A stretch of DNA of 64,000 nt from Muricoccus harenae (GTDB taxonomy: Bacteria > Pseudomonadota > Alphaproteobacteria > Acetobacterales > Acetobacteraceae): the NCBI RefSeq assembly GCF_009848505.1, contig NZ_WWDL01000009.1, positions 62,001-126,000 on the forward strand, read 5' to 3'. The translations under genes and the position numbers were made by a program. Position 1 is the first letter of the stretch, and each line of letters starts with the position of its first letter. Below are positions 36,315-44,257 of the stretch, piece after piece. The notes under the pieces are model-generated. The model searched no databases, was not told where the DNA came from, and saw only the letters and a list, made by a program, of their open reading frames with translations.

Positions 36315-37492
36315 TGCCCGATCGCGACTTCCTCTCCTGGCCTTTCCTCGAACCCCGGCACCGGGACTGGGCGGATGAGGTGGAAGCCTGGGCTTCCGCT
36401 CATGCAGGGCGCCTGTCGCAGGGCGACACGGATGACGCCGTCCGCAATCTTACCCGCGCCATGGGCGAGGCCGGACTCCTGCGCGCCGCTGTGCCCGCGG
36501 ATGGCAGGCTCGACGTCCGCTCCCTCTGCATCGCGCGCGAGGTCCTGGCCCGCCATTCCGGGCTGGCGGATTTCGCCTTCGCCATGGCCGGCCTTGGCAC
36601 CGGCGCGATCACTCTCTTCGGTGACGCCGGGCTGAAGGACGCCTTCCTCCCCACCGCCCGCGCCGGCACTGCCCTGGCCGCCTTCGCCCTCAGCGAGCCC
36701 GAAGCCGGCTCGGACGTTGCCGCCCTCTCCACCATCGCCACACGTGACGGCAACGCGCATTGGCGGCTGGACGGCAGCAAGACCTGGATCAGCAATGGCG
36801 GCATCGCCGGCACCTATGTCGTCTTTGCCCGCAGCGGCGAGGCGCTGGGTGCCAGGGGCCTCTCCGCCTTCCTTGTCCCCGCCGACACGCCTGGCCTGAC
36901 CATTGAGGAGCGGATCGAGGTATCGGCCCCGCATCCCCTCGCGATGCTCCGCTTTGACGGGCTACGCATCCCGGATGCCTACCGCCTCGGCAAGCCCGGC
37001 GATGGGTTCAAGGTGGCCATGGCGACGCTGGATGTTTTCCGCGCCACCGTCGGCGCGGCCGCCCTCGGCTTTGCCCGCCACGCACTCGATCTGACGGTGG
37101 AACGCGCCTCCAACCGCCACCTTTTCGGCGGCCCGCTTTTCGACCAGCAGATGACCCAGGCCGCCATCGCTGAAAGCGCTGTGGAGGTGGAGACCTCGGC
37201 GCTGCTCGTCTACCGCGCCGCCTGGCTCAAGGATTCCGGCGCGCCCCGCGTTTCGCGTGAGGCGTCCATGGCCAAGCTCCACGCGACGGAAGCCGCGCAG
37301 CGCGTGGTGGATCGCTGCGTGCAGATCCACGGGGGGCACGGCGTCGTCCGCGACCACCCTGCAGAAAAACTCTACCGGGAGGTTCGCGCGCTGCGCGTCT
37401 ATGAGGGCGCCAGCGAAGTGCAGCGGATCATCATCGCCCGCGCCGAGCGCGCGCGGGCCGAGGAGGCGGCACAATGCAGACCGACACCATGA
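36314..37492 (+). CDS. Acyl-CoA dehydrogenase-family flavoprotein
   Basis: The 392-residue protein shows the acyl-CoA dehydrogenase pattern. [15 protein letters not shown] and [19 protein letters not shown] form the FAD/substrate strand, [16 protein letters not shown] precedes the helical end, and [33 protein letters not shown] holds the catalytic Glu in YEGAS. It likely introduces a double bond into the alicyclic CoA thioester produced by the monooxygenase-reductase. The 3' end overlaps the ligase gene by 19 bases. Confidence 0.88.
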   Translation: MPDRDFLSWPFLEPRHRDWADEVEAWASAHAGRLSQGDTDDAVRNLTRAMGEAGLLRAAVPADGRLDVRSLCIAREVLARHSGLADFAFAMAGLGTGAITLFGDAGLKDAFLPTARAGTALAAFALSEPEAGSDVAALSTIATRDGNAHWRLDGSKTWISNGGIAGTYVVFARSGEALGARGLSAFLVPADTPGLTIEERIEVSAPHPLAMLRFDGLRIPDAYRLGKPGDGFKVAMATLDVFRATVGAAALGFARHALDLTVERASNRHLFGGPLFDQQMTQAAIAESAVEVETSALLVYRAAWLKDSGAPRVSREASMAKLHATEAAQRVVDRCVQIHGGHGVVRDHPAEKLYREVRALRVYEGASEVQRIIIARAERARAEEAAQCRPTP

Positions 37493-39132
37493 CGGCCGAA
37501 TGGTCCGGCGCCACGCCGGATTTCGCGCCCAGCGCGCATGTCGACACCTTCCCGCGCGACAACCTGCCGCCGCGCGACCAGTGGCCCGAACTCCTCTTCG
37601 ACCTCGAGGATTACCACTATCCCACCCGCCTGAACTGCGCCGTCGAATTTCTCGACCGCAATGTCGAGACGGGTCGCGGCGACCACCCTGCCCTCATCAC
37701 GCCTGAGGAAACCCTCACCTACCGCCAGCTGCAGAACCGGGTGGACCGCATCTGCAACGTGCTGACGCGCGATCTCGGCATGGTGCCCGGCAACCGCGTC
37801 ATGCTGCGCAGTGCCAACAACGCCTGGATGACCGCCACTTATCTGGCCGTGCTGAAGGCAGGCGGCGTCGTCGTCGCCACCATGCCGCTGCTCCGAGCGA
37901 AGGAGCTGGGGCAGATGCTGGAGAAGGCCCGCATCAGCCACGCCCTCTGCGACGTGAAGCTGCGCGAGGAGATGGAGCTGGCCGCCGCCAAGGCACCGCT
38001 GCTGAAGCACCTCGTCTACTGGGGCAACGGCGATCTCGAAGCCCGCTGCGCCGCGCAGCCGGAAGGCTTCGCCGCCTGCGACACCGCCGCTGACGATGTG
38101 TGCCTCATCGGCTTCACCTCCGGCACCACGGGCCTGCCCAAGGGCACCATGCATTTCCACCGGGACATGCTTGCTATCTGCGACGGCTATTCCCGCCACG
38201 TCCTTCGACCGGCGCCGGAGGACCGGTTCATCGGCTCCGCTCCGCTCGCCTTCACCTTCGGCCTGGGCGGCCTCGTGCTCTTTCCCTTCCGCATCGGGGC
38301 CACCGGCATCCTGCTGGAGAAGGCCGGGCCGGACGAGCTCCTTCCCGCCATCGAGAAGCACCGCGCCACCATTTGCTTCACCGCCCCCACCGCCTATCGC
38401 GTGATGGCGCAGAAGGTGGGGCAGTTCGACATCTCCTCCCTCCGCAAATGCGTCTCGGCGGGCGAAACCCTGCCCAAGGCCATCTTCGATGCCTGGGAGA
38501 AGGCCACCGGCCTGCGGCTGATGGACGGCATCGGCGGCACGGAGATGCTGCACATCTTCGTTGCGGCACCGGAGGAAACGCTCCGCCCCGGCTGCACCGG
38601 CCTCGCCGTGCCCGGCTACCAGGCCAAGGTCGTTGACGACGACGGCCAGGAGGTCCCGCGTGGCACGCCCGGCTGGCTGGCCATCCGCGGCCCTATCGGC
38701 TGCCGCTACCTCGCCGATCCGCGCCAGGCCAGCTATGTCCGCCACGGCTGGAACATCCCAGGCGATGTCTACATCCAGGATGAGGACGGCTTCTTCCGCT
38801 ATCAGGGCCGCGGCGACGACATGATCGTGGCTGCCGGCTACAACATCGCAGGCCCAGAGGTGGAGGGCGCGCTGCTCACCCACCCCGCCGTGCGCGAATG
38901 CGGCGTGGTCGGCGCACCCGACGGCAAGGGCGGCATGCTGGTGAAAGCCTATGTCGCGCTCAAGGGCGATTACCTGGCGAGCGACGTATTGGTGAAGGCG
39001 CTGCAGGATCATGTGAAGGCCGAAATTGCGCCCTATAAGGCCCCACGCGAGATCGAATTTCTCGAAGCCCTGCCCCGCACCGAATCCGGCAAGCTGCAGC
39101 GCTTCGCCCTGCGCAAGATGGCGTGCCAGTGA
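37474..39132 (+). CDS. Aryl-CoA ligase, probably 2-aminobenzoate-CoA ligase type
   Basis: The 552-residue AMP-forming ligase has the A3 phosphate loop FTSGTTGLPKGTMHFHRDM, then GIGGTEMLHIF (A5), the A7/A8 hinge YQGRGDDMIVAAGYNIAGPEVE and the catalytic Lys in RTESGKLQRFAL. The opening DNLPPRDQWPELLFD and YPTRLNCAVEFLD are typical of the benzoate/2-aminobenzoate-CoA ligase branch. It activates the aromatic acid at the start of the pathway. ATG 37474 is chosen because AGGAGG lies 7 bases upstream; an alternative ATG at 37489 makes an ATGA with the dehydrogenase stop. Confidence 0.9.
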   Translation: MQTDTMTAEWSGATPDFAPSAHVDTFPRDNLPPRDQWPELLFDLEDYHYPTRLNCAVEFLDRNVETGRGDHPALITPEETLTYRQLQNRVDRICNVLTRDLGMVPGNRVMLRSANNAWMTATYLAVLKAGGVVVATMPLLRAKELGQMLEKARISHALCDVKLREEMELAAAKAPLLKHLVYWGNGDLEARCAAQPEGFAACDTAADDVCLIGFTSGTTGLPKGTMHFHRDMLAICDGYSRHVLRPAPEDRFIGSAPLAFTFGLGGLVLFPFRIGATGILLEKAGPDELLPAIEKHRATICFTAPTAYRVMAQKVGQFDISSLRKCVSAGETLPKAIFDAWEKATGLRLMDGIGGTEMLHIFVAAPEETLRPGCTGLAVPGYQAKVVDDDGQEVPRGTPGWLAIRGPIGCRYLADPRQASYVRHGWNIPGDVYIQDEDGFFRYQGRGDDMIVAAGYNIAGPEVEGALLTHPAVRECGVVGAPDGKGGMLVKAYVALKGDYLASDVLVKALQDHVKAEIAPYKAPREIEFLEALPRTESGKLQRFALRKMACQ

Positions 39133-39614
39133 CGCGCCCGAGCCCAATCGCCGCCTCCGCCCTGCCCGCCGCCGCCTTTCGCGCGGCGGCACGGGTCCGC
39201 TTCGGCGATTGTGATCCGGCCGGGATCGTCTTCTTCCCCAATTGGTTCGTTCTCGCCAATGCCGCCATTGAGGACCTGTTCCGCCAGCGCCTGGGCATCG
39301 ACTATCACGCGATGCATGCCGAACGCGGTATCGGCACCGGCTTCGTCCATGCCGGCGCCACCTTCATGCGTCCAGGGATGATGGGGGATGACGTCACCCT
39401 CACCCCGCTGATTCGCCGCGTCGGCAGCGCCTCCTACGACTACGACCTGCACATCCATCGCGGCGAGGAGGAGCTGGCCAGGCTCGACCTCGTCACCGCC
39501 ACCACCAGCCTCGCCAGCCGGGGCAGCATTCCGGTGCCCCCCGACCTCCGCGCCGCCCTGCTGCGCTACCAGTCGGAATGCGGCGCCCCGGGCCTCCAGG
39601 AGACCCCCGCATGA
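39129..39614 (+). CDS. 4-hydroxybenzoyl-CoA thioesterase-family protein
   Basis: The 161-residue hotdog-fold enzyme has the motif FGDCDPAGIVFFPNWF (about residues 25-40), with the catalytic Asp of the 4HBT family. HIHRGEEELARLDLVTATTS follows. It probably hydrolyses an aryl- or acyl-CoA, releasing CoA from dead-end intermediates of the cluster. GTG 39129 overlaps the ligase stop (GTGA); a GTG 6 bases upstream is also possible. The end overlaps the RidA gene by ATGA. Confidence 0.85.
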   Translation: MTRPSPIAASALPAAAFRAAARVRFGDCDPAGIVFFPNWFVLANAAIEDLFRQRLGIDYHAMHAERGIGTGFVHAGATFMRPGMMGDDVTLTPLIRRVGSASYDYDLHIHRGEEELARLDLVTATTSLASRGSIPVPPDLRAALLRYQSECGAPGLQETPA

Positions 39615-40012
39615 GCGGCCCCCTCGATATTCTCCAGCCTCCAGGCTGGCCCGCCCCGCGGGGCTATTCCAATGGCATGGCCGGACGGGGCCGCACGGTG
39701 CTGGTGGGGGGCCAGATCGGCTGGGACGAGACGGGGCGCATCGCCCAGGGCTTCGTCGCGCAGACCGAGCAGGCGCTGCGCAACATCCTCGCCGTGCTGG
39801 CGGAGGCTGGCGGCGGCCCGGAGCATATCGGCCGCCTCACCTGGTACGTCGTGGACATGGACGAATACCGCGCCTGCCTGCCCGAGCTGGGCCGCGCCTA
39901 CCGCGCCGTGATGGGCCGCAACTTCCCGGCCATGGCCCTTGTCGGCGTCGTCGCACTGGCGGAGCCCGAGGCGCGGCTGGAGATCGAGGCCACCGCCATC
40001 ATCCCCGACTGA
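39611..40012 (+). CDS. RidA (YjgF)-family enamine/imine deaminase
   Basis: The 133-residue protein has the RidA pattern: YSNGMAGRGRTVLVGGQIGWDE, then EQALRNILAVLAEAGGGPEHIGRLTWYVVDMDEY. The end is FPAMALVGVVALAEPEARLEIEATAI, with the Glu of the active-site pocket. The canonical Arg of archetypal RidA (usually in an R-AxxxVA-LP segment) is not evident, so it may belong to an Rid subfamily other than RidA. Last in the operon, it could hydrolyse the 2-amino-enoyl or imine intermediate to release ammonia, which fits an aminobenzoate substrate. Confidence 0.82.
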   Translation: MSGPLDILQPPGWPAPRGYSNGMAGRGRTVLVGGQIGWDETGRIAQGFVAQTEQALRNILAVLAEAGGGPEHIGRLTWYVVDMDEYRACLPELGRAYRAVMGRNFPAMALVGVVALAEPEARLEIEATAIIPD

Positions 40013-40125
40013 ACCGGTCCCGGCAACGGCCGCGCGGCAGCACAGGAGCAGACCACGCTACCATCGGCCAGCCGGTTCGGCACCGTCGGCTCCCCGCAAT
40101 GCGGGCATTCACGGACTGTCTCCAT
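39898..40125 (-). CDS. Possible small zinc-ribbon protein antisense to the ridA 3' end
   Basis: A 75-codon frame from ATG 40125 (GGGGAG about 9 bases upstream) starts METVRECPHCGEPTVPNRL, followed by GSVVCSCAA. That gives a CxxC...CxC metal-binding arrangement like zinc ribbons. The first 38 codons lie in the intergenic gap; the rest overlaps the 3' end of the convergent RidA gene and looks shadow-like. The Cys pattern argues for a real short protein, perhaps with a changed 3' end; the overlap argues against. I do not recognise a family. Confidence 0.35.
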   Translation of the reverse strand: METVRECPHCGEPTVPNRLADGSVVCSCAAARPLPGPVQSGMMAVASISSRASGSASATTPTRAMAGKLRPITAR

Positions 40126-40365
40126 CGCGGGCGCTCCCCTGGCAGGCCATAGCTGGGACTGCTTCCCGGCAGGGAAAGGGGCGGATGGATGCGCAGGGAA
40201 AGGGGCGGATGGATGCGCAGGGGAAGCCGAAACGGCATGCCCCCGCCTTGAACGGTCCGGGCCCCGGTGCGAATGTCCGGCCGCGCCGGGGTCCGCCCGG
40301 CCTGGATATGCCGGCGGGGGACCAACCCGCCCCATCACCCGTTTGAGCAGCGCACGAGGATCGGA
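40013..40365. other. 353-base gap between RidA gene and icd
   Basis: The gap contains the 5' part of a possible antisense zinc-ribbon gene (to 40125), a 24-bp tandem repeat (40170-40223) and the leader of icd. A short plus-strand open stretch across the repeat (to 40346) would encode MDAQGKGR repeats but has no other coding signs. No clear promoter hexamers for icd were found. Confidence 0.6.
40170..40223. repeat. 24-bp tandem repeat upstream of icd
   Basis: The unit CAGGGAAAGGGGCGGATGGA plus TGCG is present twice without mismatch (40170-40193, 40194-40217), followed by a partial third copy (40218-40223). The period is a multiple of three. It lies about 140 bases before the icd start. Confidence 0.9.
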
Positions 40366-41577
40366 ATGGCCAAGATCAAGGTGAAGACCCCAGTCGTCGA
40401 GATGGACGGGGATGAGATGACCCGGATCATCTGGGGCTTCATCAAGGAGAAGCTGATCCTTCCCTATCTCGACATCGACCTGAAGTATTACGACCTCGGC
40501 ATCGAGTACCGCGACCAGACCGACGACCAGGTCACGATCGATGCCGCCAATGCCACCAAGCAGTATGGCGTCGGCATCAAGTGCGCGACCATTACCCCGG
40601 ACGAGGCGCGGGTGAAGGAGTTCAACCTCAAGAAGATGTGGCGCTCCCCCAACGGGACCATCCGCAACATCCTCGACGGCACGATCTTCCGCGAGCCGAT
40701 CATCTGCCAGAACGTTCCTCGCCTGGTGCCGCATTGGTCCAAGCCGATCGTCGTTGGCCGCCATGCGTATGGCGACATCTACCGCGCGGTTGAGATGAAG
40801 GTCCCCGGCGCCGGCACGGTGAAGATGACCTACATTCCCGAGGGCGGGCAGCCGCAGGAGATCGGCGAGTTCGCCTTCAAGGCGGGCGGCGCCGCCATGA
40901 TGCAGCACAACCTGAACGCCTCGATCGAGGGCTTCGCGCGTGCCAGCTTCAACTACGGCCTGGCCCGCAACTTCTCGGTCTACTTCAGCCACAAGAACAC
41001 GATCCTCAAGGCCTATGACGGCAACTTCAAAGACATCTTCCGCGGCATCTACGACGCCGAGTTCAAGGCGGAGTTCGAGAAGCGCGGCCTGACCTATGAG
41101 GACCGGCTGATCGACGACATGGTGGCGTCCGCCCTGAAGTGGGAAGGCGGCTATATCTGGGCCTGCAAGAACTACGATGGCGACGTGCAGTCCGACATCG
41201 TGGCGCAGGGCTTCGGCAGCCTCGGCCTGATGACCTCCGTGCTGCTCTCCCCGGATGGCAACACGGTGGAATCCGAGGCCGCGCACGGTACGGTGACGCG
41301 CCACTACCGCGAGCACCAGAAGGGCCGCGAGACCAGCACCAACCCGATCGCCTCGATCTTCGCCTGGACGCGCGGCCTCGCCTATCGCGGCAAGTTCGAC
41401 AACACGCCGGATGTGGTGGACTTCGCCAATGCGCTGGAGAAGGTCTGCGTCGAGACGGTGGAGGCCGGCCATATGACCAAGGACCTCGCCATCCTGATCG
41501 GCAAGGACCAGCCCTGGCTCAACACCCAGGCCTTCCTCAACAAGTTGGACGAGAACCTGCAGAAGGCGCGCGCCTGA
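40366..41577 (+). CDS. icd: NADP-dependent isocitrate dehydrogenase (dimeric, type II)
   Basis: The 403-residue TCA-cycle enzyme makes 2-oxoglutarate, CO2 and NADPH. The start [23 protein letters not shown] and motifs such as [37 protein letters not shown] and [20 protein letters not shown] mark the eukaryote-like homodimeric type II class found in alphaproteobacteria. The Arg and His after GTVT support NADP specificity. ATG 40366 follows CGAGGATCGGA. An upstream in-frame extension crosses the repeat region and is discarded. A terminator hairpin follows directly. Confidence 0.97.
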   Translation: MAKIKVKTPVVEMDGDEMTRIIWGFIKEKLILPYLDIDLKYYDLGIEYRDQTDDQVTIDAANATKQYGVGIKCATITPDEARVKEFNLKKMWRSPNGTIRNILDGTIFREPIICQNVPRLVPHWSKPIVVGRHAYGDIYRAVEMKVPGAGTVKMTYIPEGGQPQEIGEFAFKAGGAAMMQHNLNASIEGFARASFNYGLARNFSVYFSHKNTILKAYDGNFKDIFRGIYDAEFKAEFEKRGLTYEDRLIDDMVASALKWEGGYIWACKNYDGDVQSDIVAQGFGSLGLMTSVLLSPDGNTVESEAAHGTVTRHYREHQKGRETSTNPIASIFAWTRGLAYRGKFDNTPDVVDFANALEKVCVETVEAGHMTKDLAILIGKDQPWLNTQAFLNKLDENLQKARA

Positions 41578-41583
41578 GCCGCG

Positions 41584-41605
41584 CCGCCTGCCTTGTGGCA
41601 GGCGG
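41584..41605 (+). terminator. Terminator hairpin after icd
   Basis: CCGCCTGCC and GGCAGGCGG form a perfect 9-bp stem around a TTGT loop, 6 bases past the icd stop. GTTGCTAG follows, only weakly T-rich, but the position supports termination. Confidence 0.65.
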
Positions 41606-41669
41606 GTTGCTAGCATCGTGAGGGGGCGGGCGCCGGAAGGCCCCGCCCCTTCGCCGTTCCGGAACCAAC

Positions 41670-42350
41670 ATGCCCAGCTTTCTCACCCCGCTCGACCTCC
41701 TCGCCCTCGCGGTCTTCGCCGCCTGCTGGTTCGGCTATGCCTGGCTGGTGGACCGGGTGCCCTCCATCCGCCGCCGCAGCGTCATCCACGCCATGGACCA
41801 GCACCGCCGCCGCTGGCTGCTCGCCGCGATCCCGAGGGAGAACCGCATCGCGGATGTGGGGATTGTGGGGAACCTGATGTCCTCCACCTCCTTCCTCGCC
41901 AACACCTGCATCTTCATCATCGGCGGCGCCATGGCTCTTCTCGCCTCACCCGAGATCGGCCGCCACGTGCTGAGCGCCATGCCTTTCGCCGAGGCGTCGC
42001 TCACCGATGGCGGCTGGGAGGCGCGGGTCCTCCTGCTCCTGCTCATCTTCGTCCGGGCCTTCTTCGAGCTGACCTGGGCGCTGCGCCAGTTCAACTACGG
42101 CTCCATCCTCATCGGCGGCCTCGGCCGCACACCAGCCGCGGTCCCCGCCGCCGAGATCGCGGCCGAGGTCGTCAACCGCGCAGCCCGCCACTTCAACACC
42201 GGGCTGCGCGCCTATTACTTCGGCCTAGCGGTGCTGGCCTGGATGGTCCATCCGGTCGCCTTCGTCCTTGCTTCCCTCTGGGTGGTCTCCGAGCTGCACC
42301 GGCGGGAGTTCCGCTCCGCCGTCCAGGCGGCGCTCAACACCCAGGATTAG
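41670..42350 (+). CDS. DUF599-family membrane protein
   Basis: The 226-residue protein has four hydrophobic stretches (about 9-28, 74-95, 117-135, 182-208). It carries the family's basic motif MDQHRRRWLLAAIPRENRIADVGIVGNLMSSTSFLAN and later FFELTWALRQFNYGSILIGGL. DUF599 proteins are uncharacterised inner-membrane proteins common in alphaproteobacteria. It is 50 bases from the CDF-like gene, so the two may be transcribed together. No catalytic residues can be proposed. Confidence 0.82.
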   Translation: MPSFLTPLDLLALAVFAACWFGYAWLVDRVPSIRRRSVIHAMDQHRRRWLLAAIPRENRIADVGIVGNLMSSTSFLANTCIFIIGGAMALLASPEIGRHVLSAMPFAEASLTDGGWEARVLLLLLIFVRAFFELTWALRQFNYGSILIGGLGRTPAAVPAAEIAAEVVNRAARHFNTGLRAYYFGLAVLAWMVHPVAFVLASLWVVSELHRREFRSAVQAALNTQD

Positions 42351-42401
42351 GGGCGCCGTTCACCCTCGCCACGGGGGAGATGGCCGGGCATTCTGTGGCG
42401 C

Positions 42402-43337
42402 GTGACAACGTCCCTTCCCACCCGTCCCGTGCTCGACGATGCCGCGCGCCGGCGAGAGCGATCCATCCTCGTCGCCTGCCTCCTCGATTGCTCGATCCTC
42501 GTGCCCTATGCCGTGGTGGGCCTGCTCGCGAACTCCCTCACCATGGTGGCGGAGACGATACGCGGCGTTCTGATGGCCGCGCTCGAGCTGGTGCTGCTCG
42601 CCGTGCTGCGCCGTATCCATCGCGGGCGCACAACCGAATATGACTACGGCGTCGGCAAGCTGGAGCAATTCGCCAATCTCGCCATCGGCGTGACCACGGG
42701 GGCCTGCGGCATCTGGCTGCTCTTCTCGGCCGTCACCCGCTGGTGGTCACCACCTGAACAGGCGGGGCTGGGGCTGGTCTTCGCCGCCCTGCTGTCCGTC
42801 GCCAATCTGGGGCTCAACGCCGCTGCCCTGCGCGGCCTCTGGCTGGCGGGGAAGGACGGCACCTCGGCCATCATGACGGTGCAGATCCGCGGCCGGGTGG
42901 TGAAGCTCATCTCCTCGGCGCTCGTCGCCGTCGCCATCGGCGTGAACGCGGCCGGCGAGGTGATGGGCGATGCCCCGCCCTGGCTCAGCCCCCTGGCCGA
43001 GGCCCTCGGCACCGGATTCGTCGGGCTGGTGATGGTCCAGCTCGCCGTCAACCTCTGGCGGGAATCCGTGCCGCATCTGCTGGACCGCAGCCTGGACGAG
43101 GCCCGCCAAGCCTCGATCAACCGGGCCCTGGCCAGCCATTTCACGGAATACGATGCGCTGCTCGGCGTGAAGTCGCGCATTGCCGGGAAGCAGGCCCAGG
43201 TCGACATCGCCCTCGGCTTCGCGCCGGAGCGGCAGATCGGTGACATCCAGCGCGTGGCCGATGCCATCGCCGCCGATCTCCGCGATCTGATCCCGGGCTC
43301 GGTCATCACCGTCACCCCCGTCGCCGCCCCAGGCTGA
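42402..43337 (+). CDS. CDF-family membrane protein lacking the canonical metal ligands
   Basis: The 311-residue protein has the cation diffusion facilitator layout: six hydrophobic segments, the DYGVGKLEQFANL motif after TM2 (HPYGHGKxE in active members) and a C-terminal cytoplasmic domain of about 80 residues. The TM2 site that usually reads ADxxHSxxD is here VAETIRGVLM, and the TM5 site (HxxxD) is VQIRGRVVKL. All four transport-site ligands are therefore missing. It is probably a CDF-like protein with another substrate or a non-transport role. Start GTG 42402. Confidence 0.75.
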   Translation: MTTSLPTRPVLDDAARRRERSILVACLLDCSILVPYAVVGLLANSLTMVAETIRGVLMAALELVLLAVLRRIHRGRTTEYDYGVGKLEQFANLAIGVTTGACGIWLLFSAVTRWWSPPEQAGLGLVFAALLSVANLGLNAAALRGLWLAGKDGTSAIMTVQIRGRVVKLISSALVAVAIGVNAAGEVMGDAPPWLSPLAEALGTGFVGLVMVQLAVNLWRESVPHLLDRSLDEARQASINRALASHFTEYDALLGVKSRIAGKQAQVDIALGFAPERQIGDIQRVADAIAADLRDLIPGSVITVTPVAAPG

Positions 43338-43393
43338 TCCGGCGCGTTCTTCCTGCCCGGCCCTCGCCGAAGCCGGAGCAACGGGAGAACGGA

Positions 43394-43777
43394 ATGTCCA
43401 AGCTGGTCCTCGGTTGGCTGCTGCCCGTGGCGGAGCGCGATCCGCTTCTCGCCCTCATTCCACCCCGCTACCCTCGGGTGATGGCGCATCACGTCACGCT
43501 TAAACCCGGGGTCCAGCGGGACCACGCCCTGCCCCGCCAGACCGAGGGCCGCGTGGTCGGCCTCGCCGATGATGAAAAGGGTGTGCAGGCCCTGGTGGTG
43601 GAGATCGGCGGCACAACGGACCGCCCCGACGGCTCCACCTACCATATCACCTGGTCGCTCGGACCGGGCCGCGATCCAGTCGAGAGCAACGACGTGATCC
43701 GGGAGCGGGGCTGGTCCCCCCTGCCCGAACCGCAACATATCGCCCTCCGCCCTGCCGTCTTCGGCTCCCAGCGCTGA
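43394..43777 (+). CDS. Uncharacterised protein with two H-h-T-h motifs
   Basis: The 127-residue product has no signal peptide or membrane helix. Two short motifs, HVTL (33-36) and HITW (84-87), resemble the paired H-x-T/S-x motifs of 2H phosphoesterases or RNA-repair folds. The spacing is about 50 residues and the protein is shorter than typical LigT proteins. WVLL-type N-terminal text is otherwise unremarkable. It follows the CDF-like gene by 56 bases and is convergent with the HAD gene. I do not recognise the family with confidence. Confidence 0.6.
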   Translation: MSKLVLGWLLPVAERDPLLALIPPRYPRVMAHHVTLKPGVQRDHALPRQTEGRVVGLADDEKGVQALVVEIGGTTDRPDGSTYHITWSLGPGRDPVESNDVIRERGWSPLPEPQHIALRPAVFGSQR

Positions 43778-43786
43778 AGCGGCCGG

Positions 43787-44257
43787 TCAGCCTTCGGCGG
43801 CGCCCTCGAAGCCCAGCTTCCGGAGCGCGGCGATGGAGCGTTCCGCGGAAACATGGTGGATGAAGGTGCCGCCCTTCGCCTCCCAGCCTTCGCGGGCAGA
43901 GGCGCGGTCATCCACCAGCACATGGCCCGGTCCGGACCAACGCGGCTTCTCGCGGCTCATGCAGGTAATCACCGGCACATGCGCACCCAGCATCCGGGCC
44001 ACCCAGCGCTTCTTCTGCTCGGGCGCCCAGCTTCCCAGCGGCAGGCCGGTGAGAATGTTGGGGTGGTGCGGCTCGCAGAAGCGCCACAGCACCTCCGCGT
44101 CATGCATGAACTCCAGCGTGTCGAAGAAGGCGGGCGCCTTGGCCAGCGCCCCCCACATGGTCTTCAGCTTCAGCTGCTCCGGCCGCCTGCCGGTGACAGT
44201 CGTGACCCCGCGGTCGAAATCCGCCAGCACGCCGTCCAGGTCGAGGAAGAGCTTCAC
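43787..44257 (-). CDS. HAD-superfamily phosphatase, 5'(3')-deoxyribonucleotidase-like
   Basis: The 156-residue protein has HAD motif I FLDLDGVLADFDRGV (both nucleophile Asp and acid Asp), a Thr/Ser motif II region around NILTGLPLG, Lys in PEQKKRWVARML and motif III VLVDDRASAREGWEAKGG. This arrangement fits the NT5C-type small phosphatases. GTG 44257 is chosen as the start because it shares bases with the prfC stop (GTGA); an ATG 48 bases upstream would give a short extra N-terminus. It is the third gene of the MFS-prfC-HAD series. Confidence 0.75.
   Translation of the reverse strand: MKLFLDLDGVLADFDRGVTTVTGRRPEQLKLKTMWGALAKAPAFFDTLEFMHDAEVLWRFCEPHHPNILTGLPLGSWAPEQKKRWVARMLGAHVPVITCMSREKPRWSGPGHVLVDDRASAREGWEAKGGTFIHHVSAERSIAALRKLGFEGAAEG

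Noticed and set aside
37399-39192. 597-codon minus-strand frame opposite the aryl-CoA ligase
   Set aside because: It is antisense to a ligase with complete A3-A8 motifs. There are no protein features of its own.
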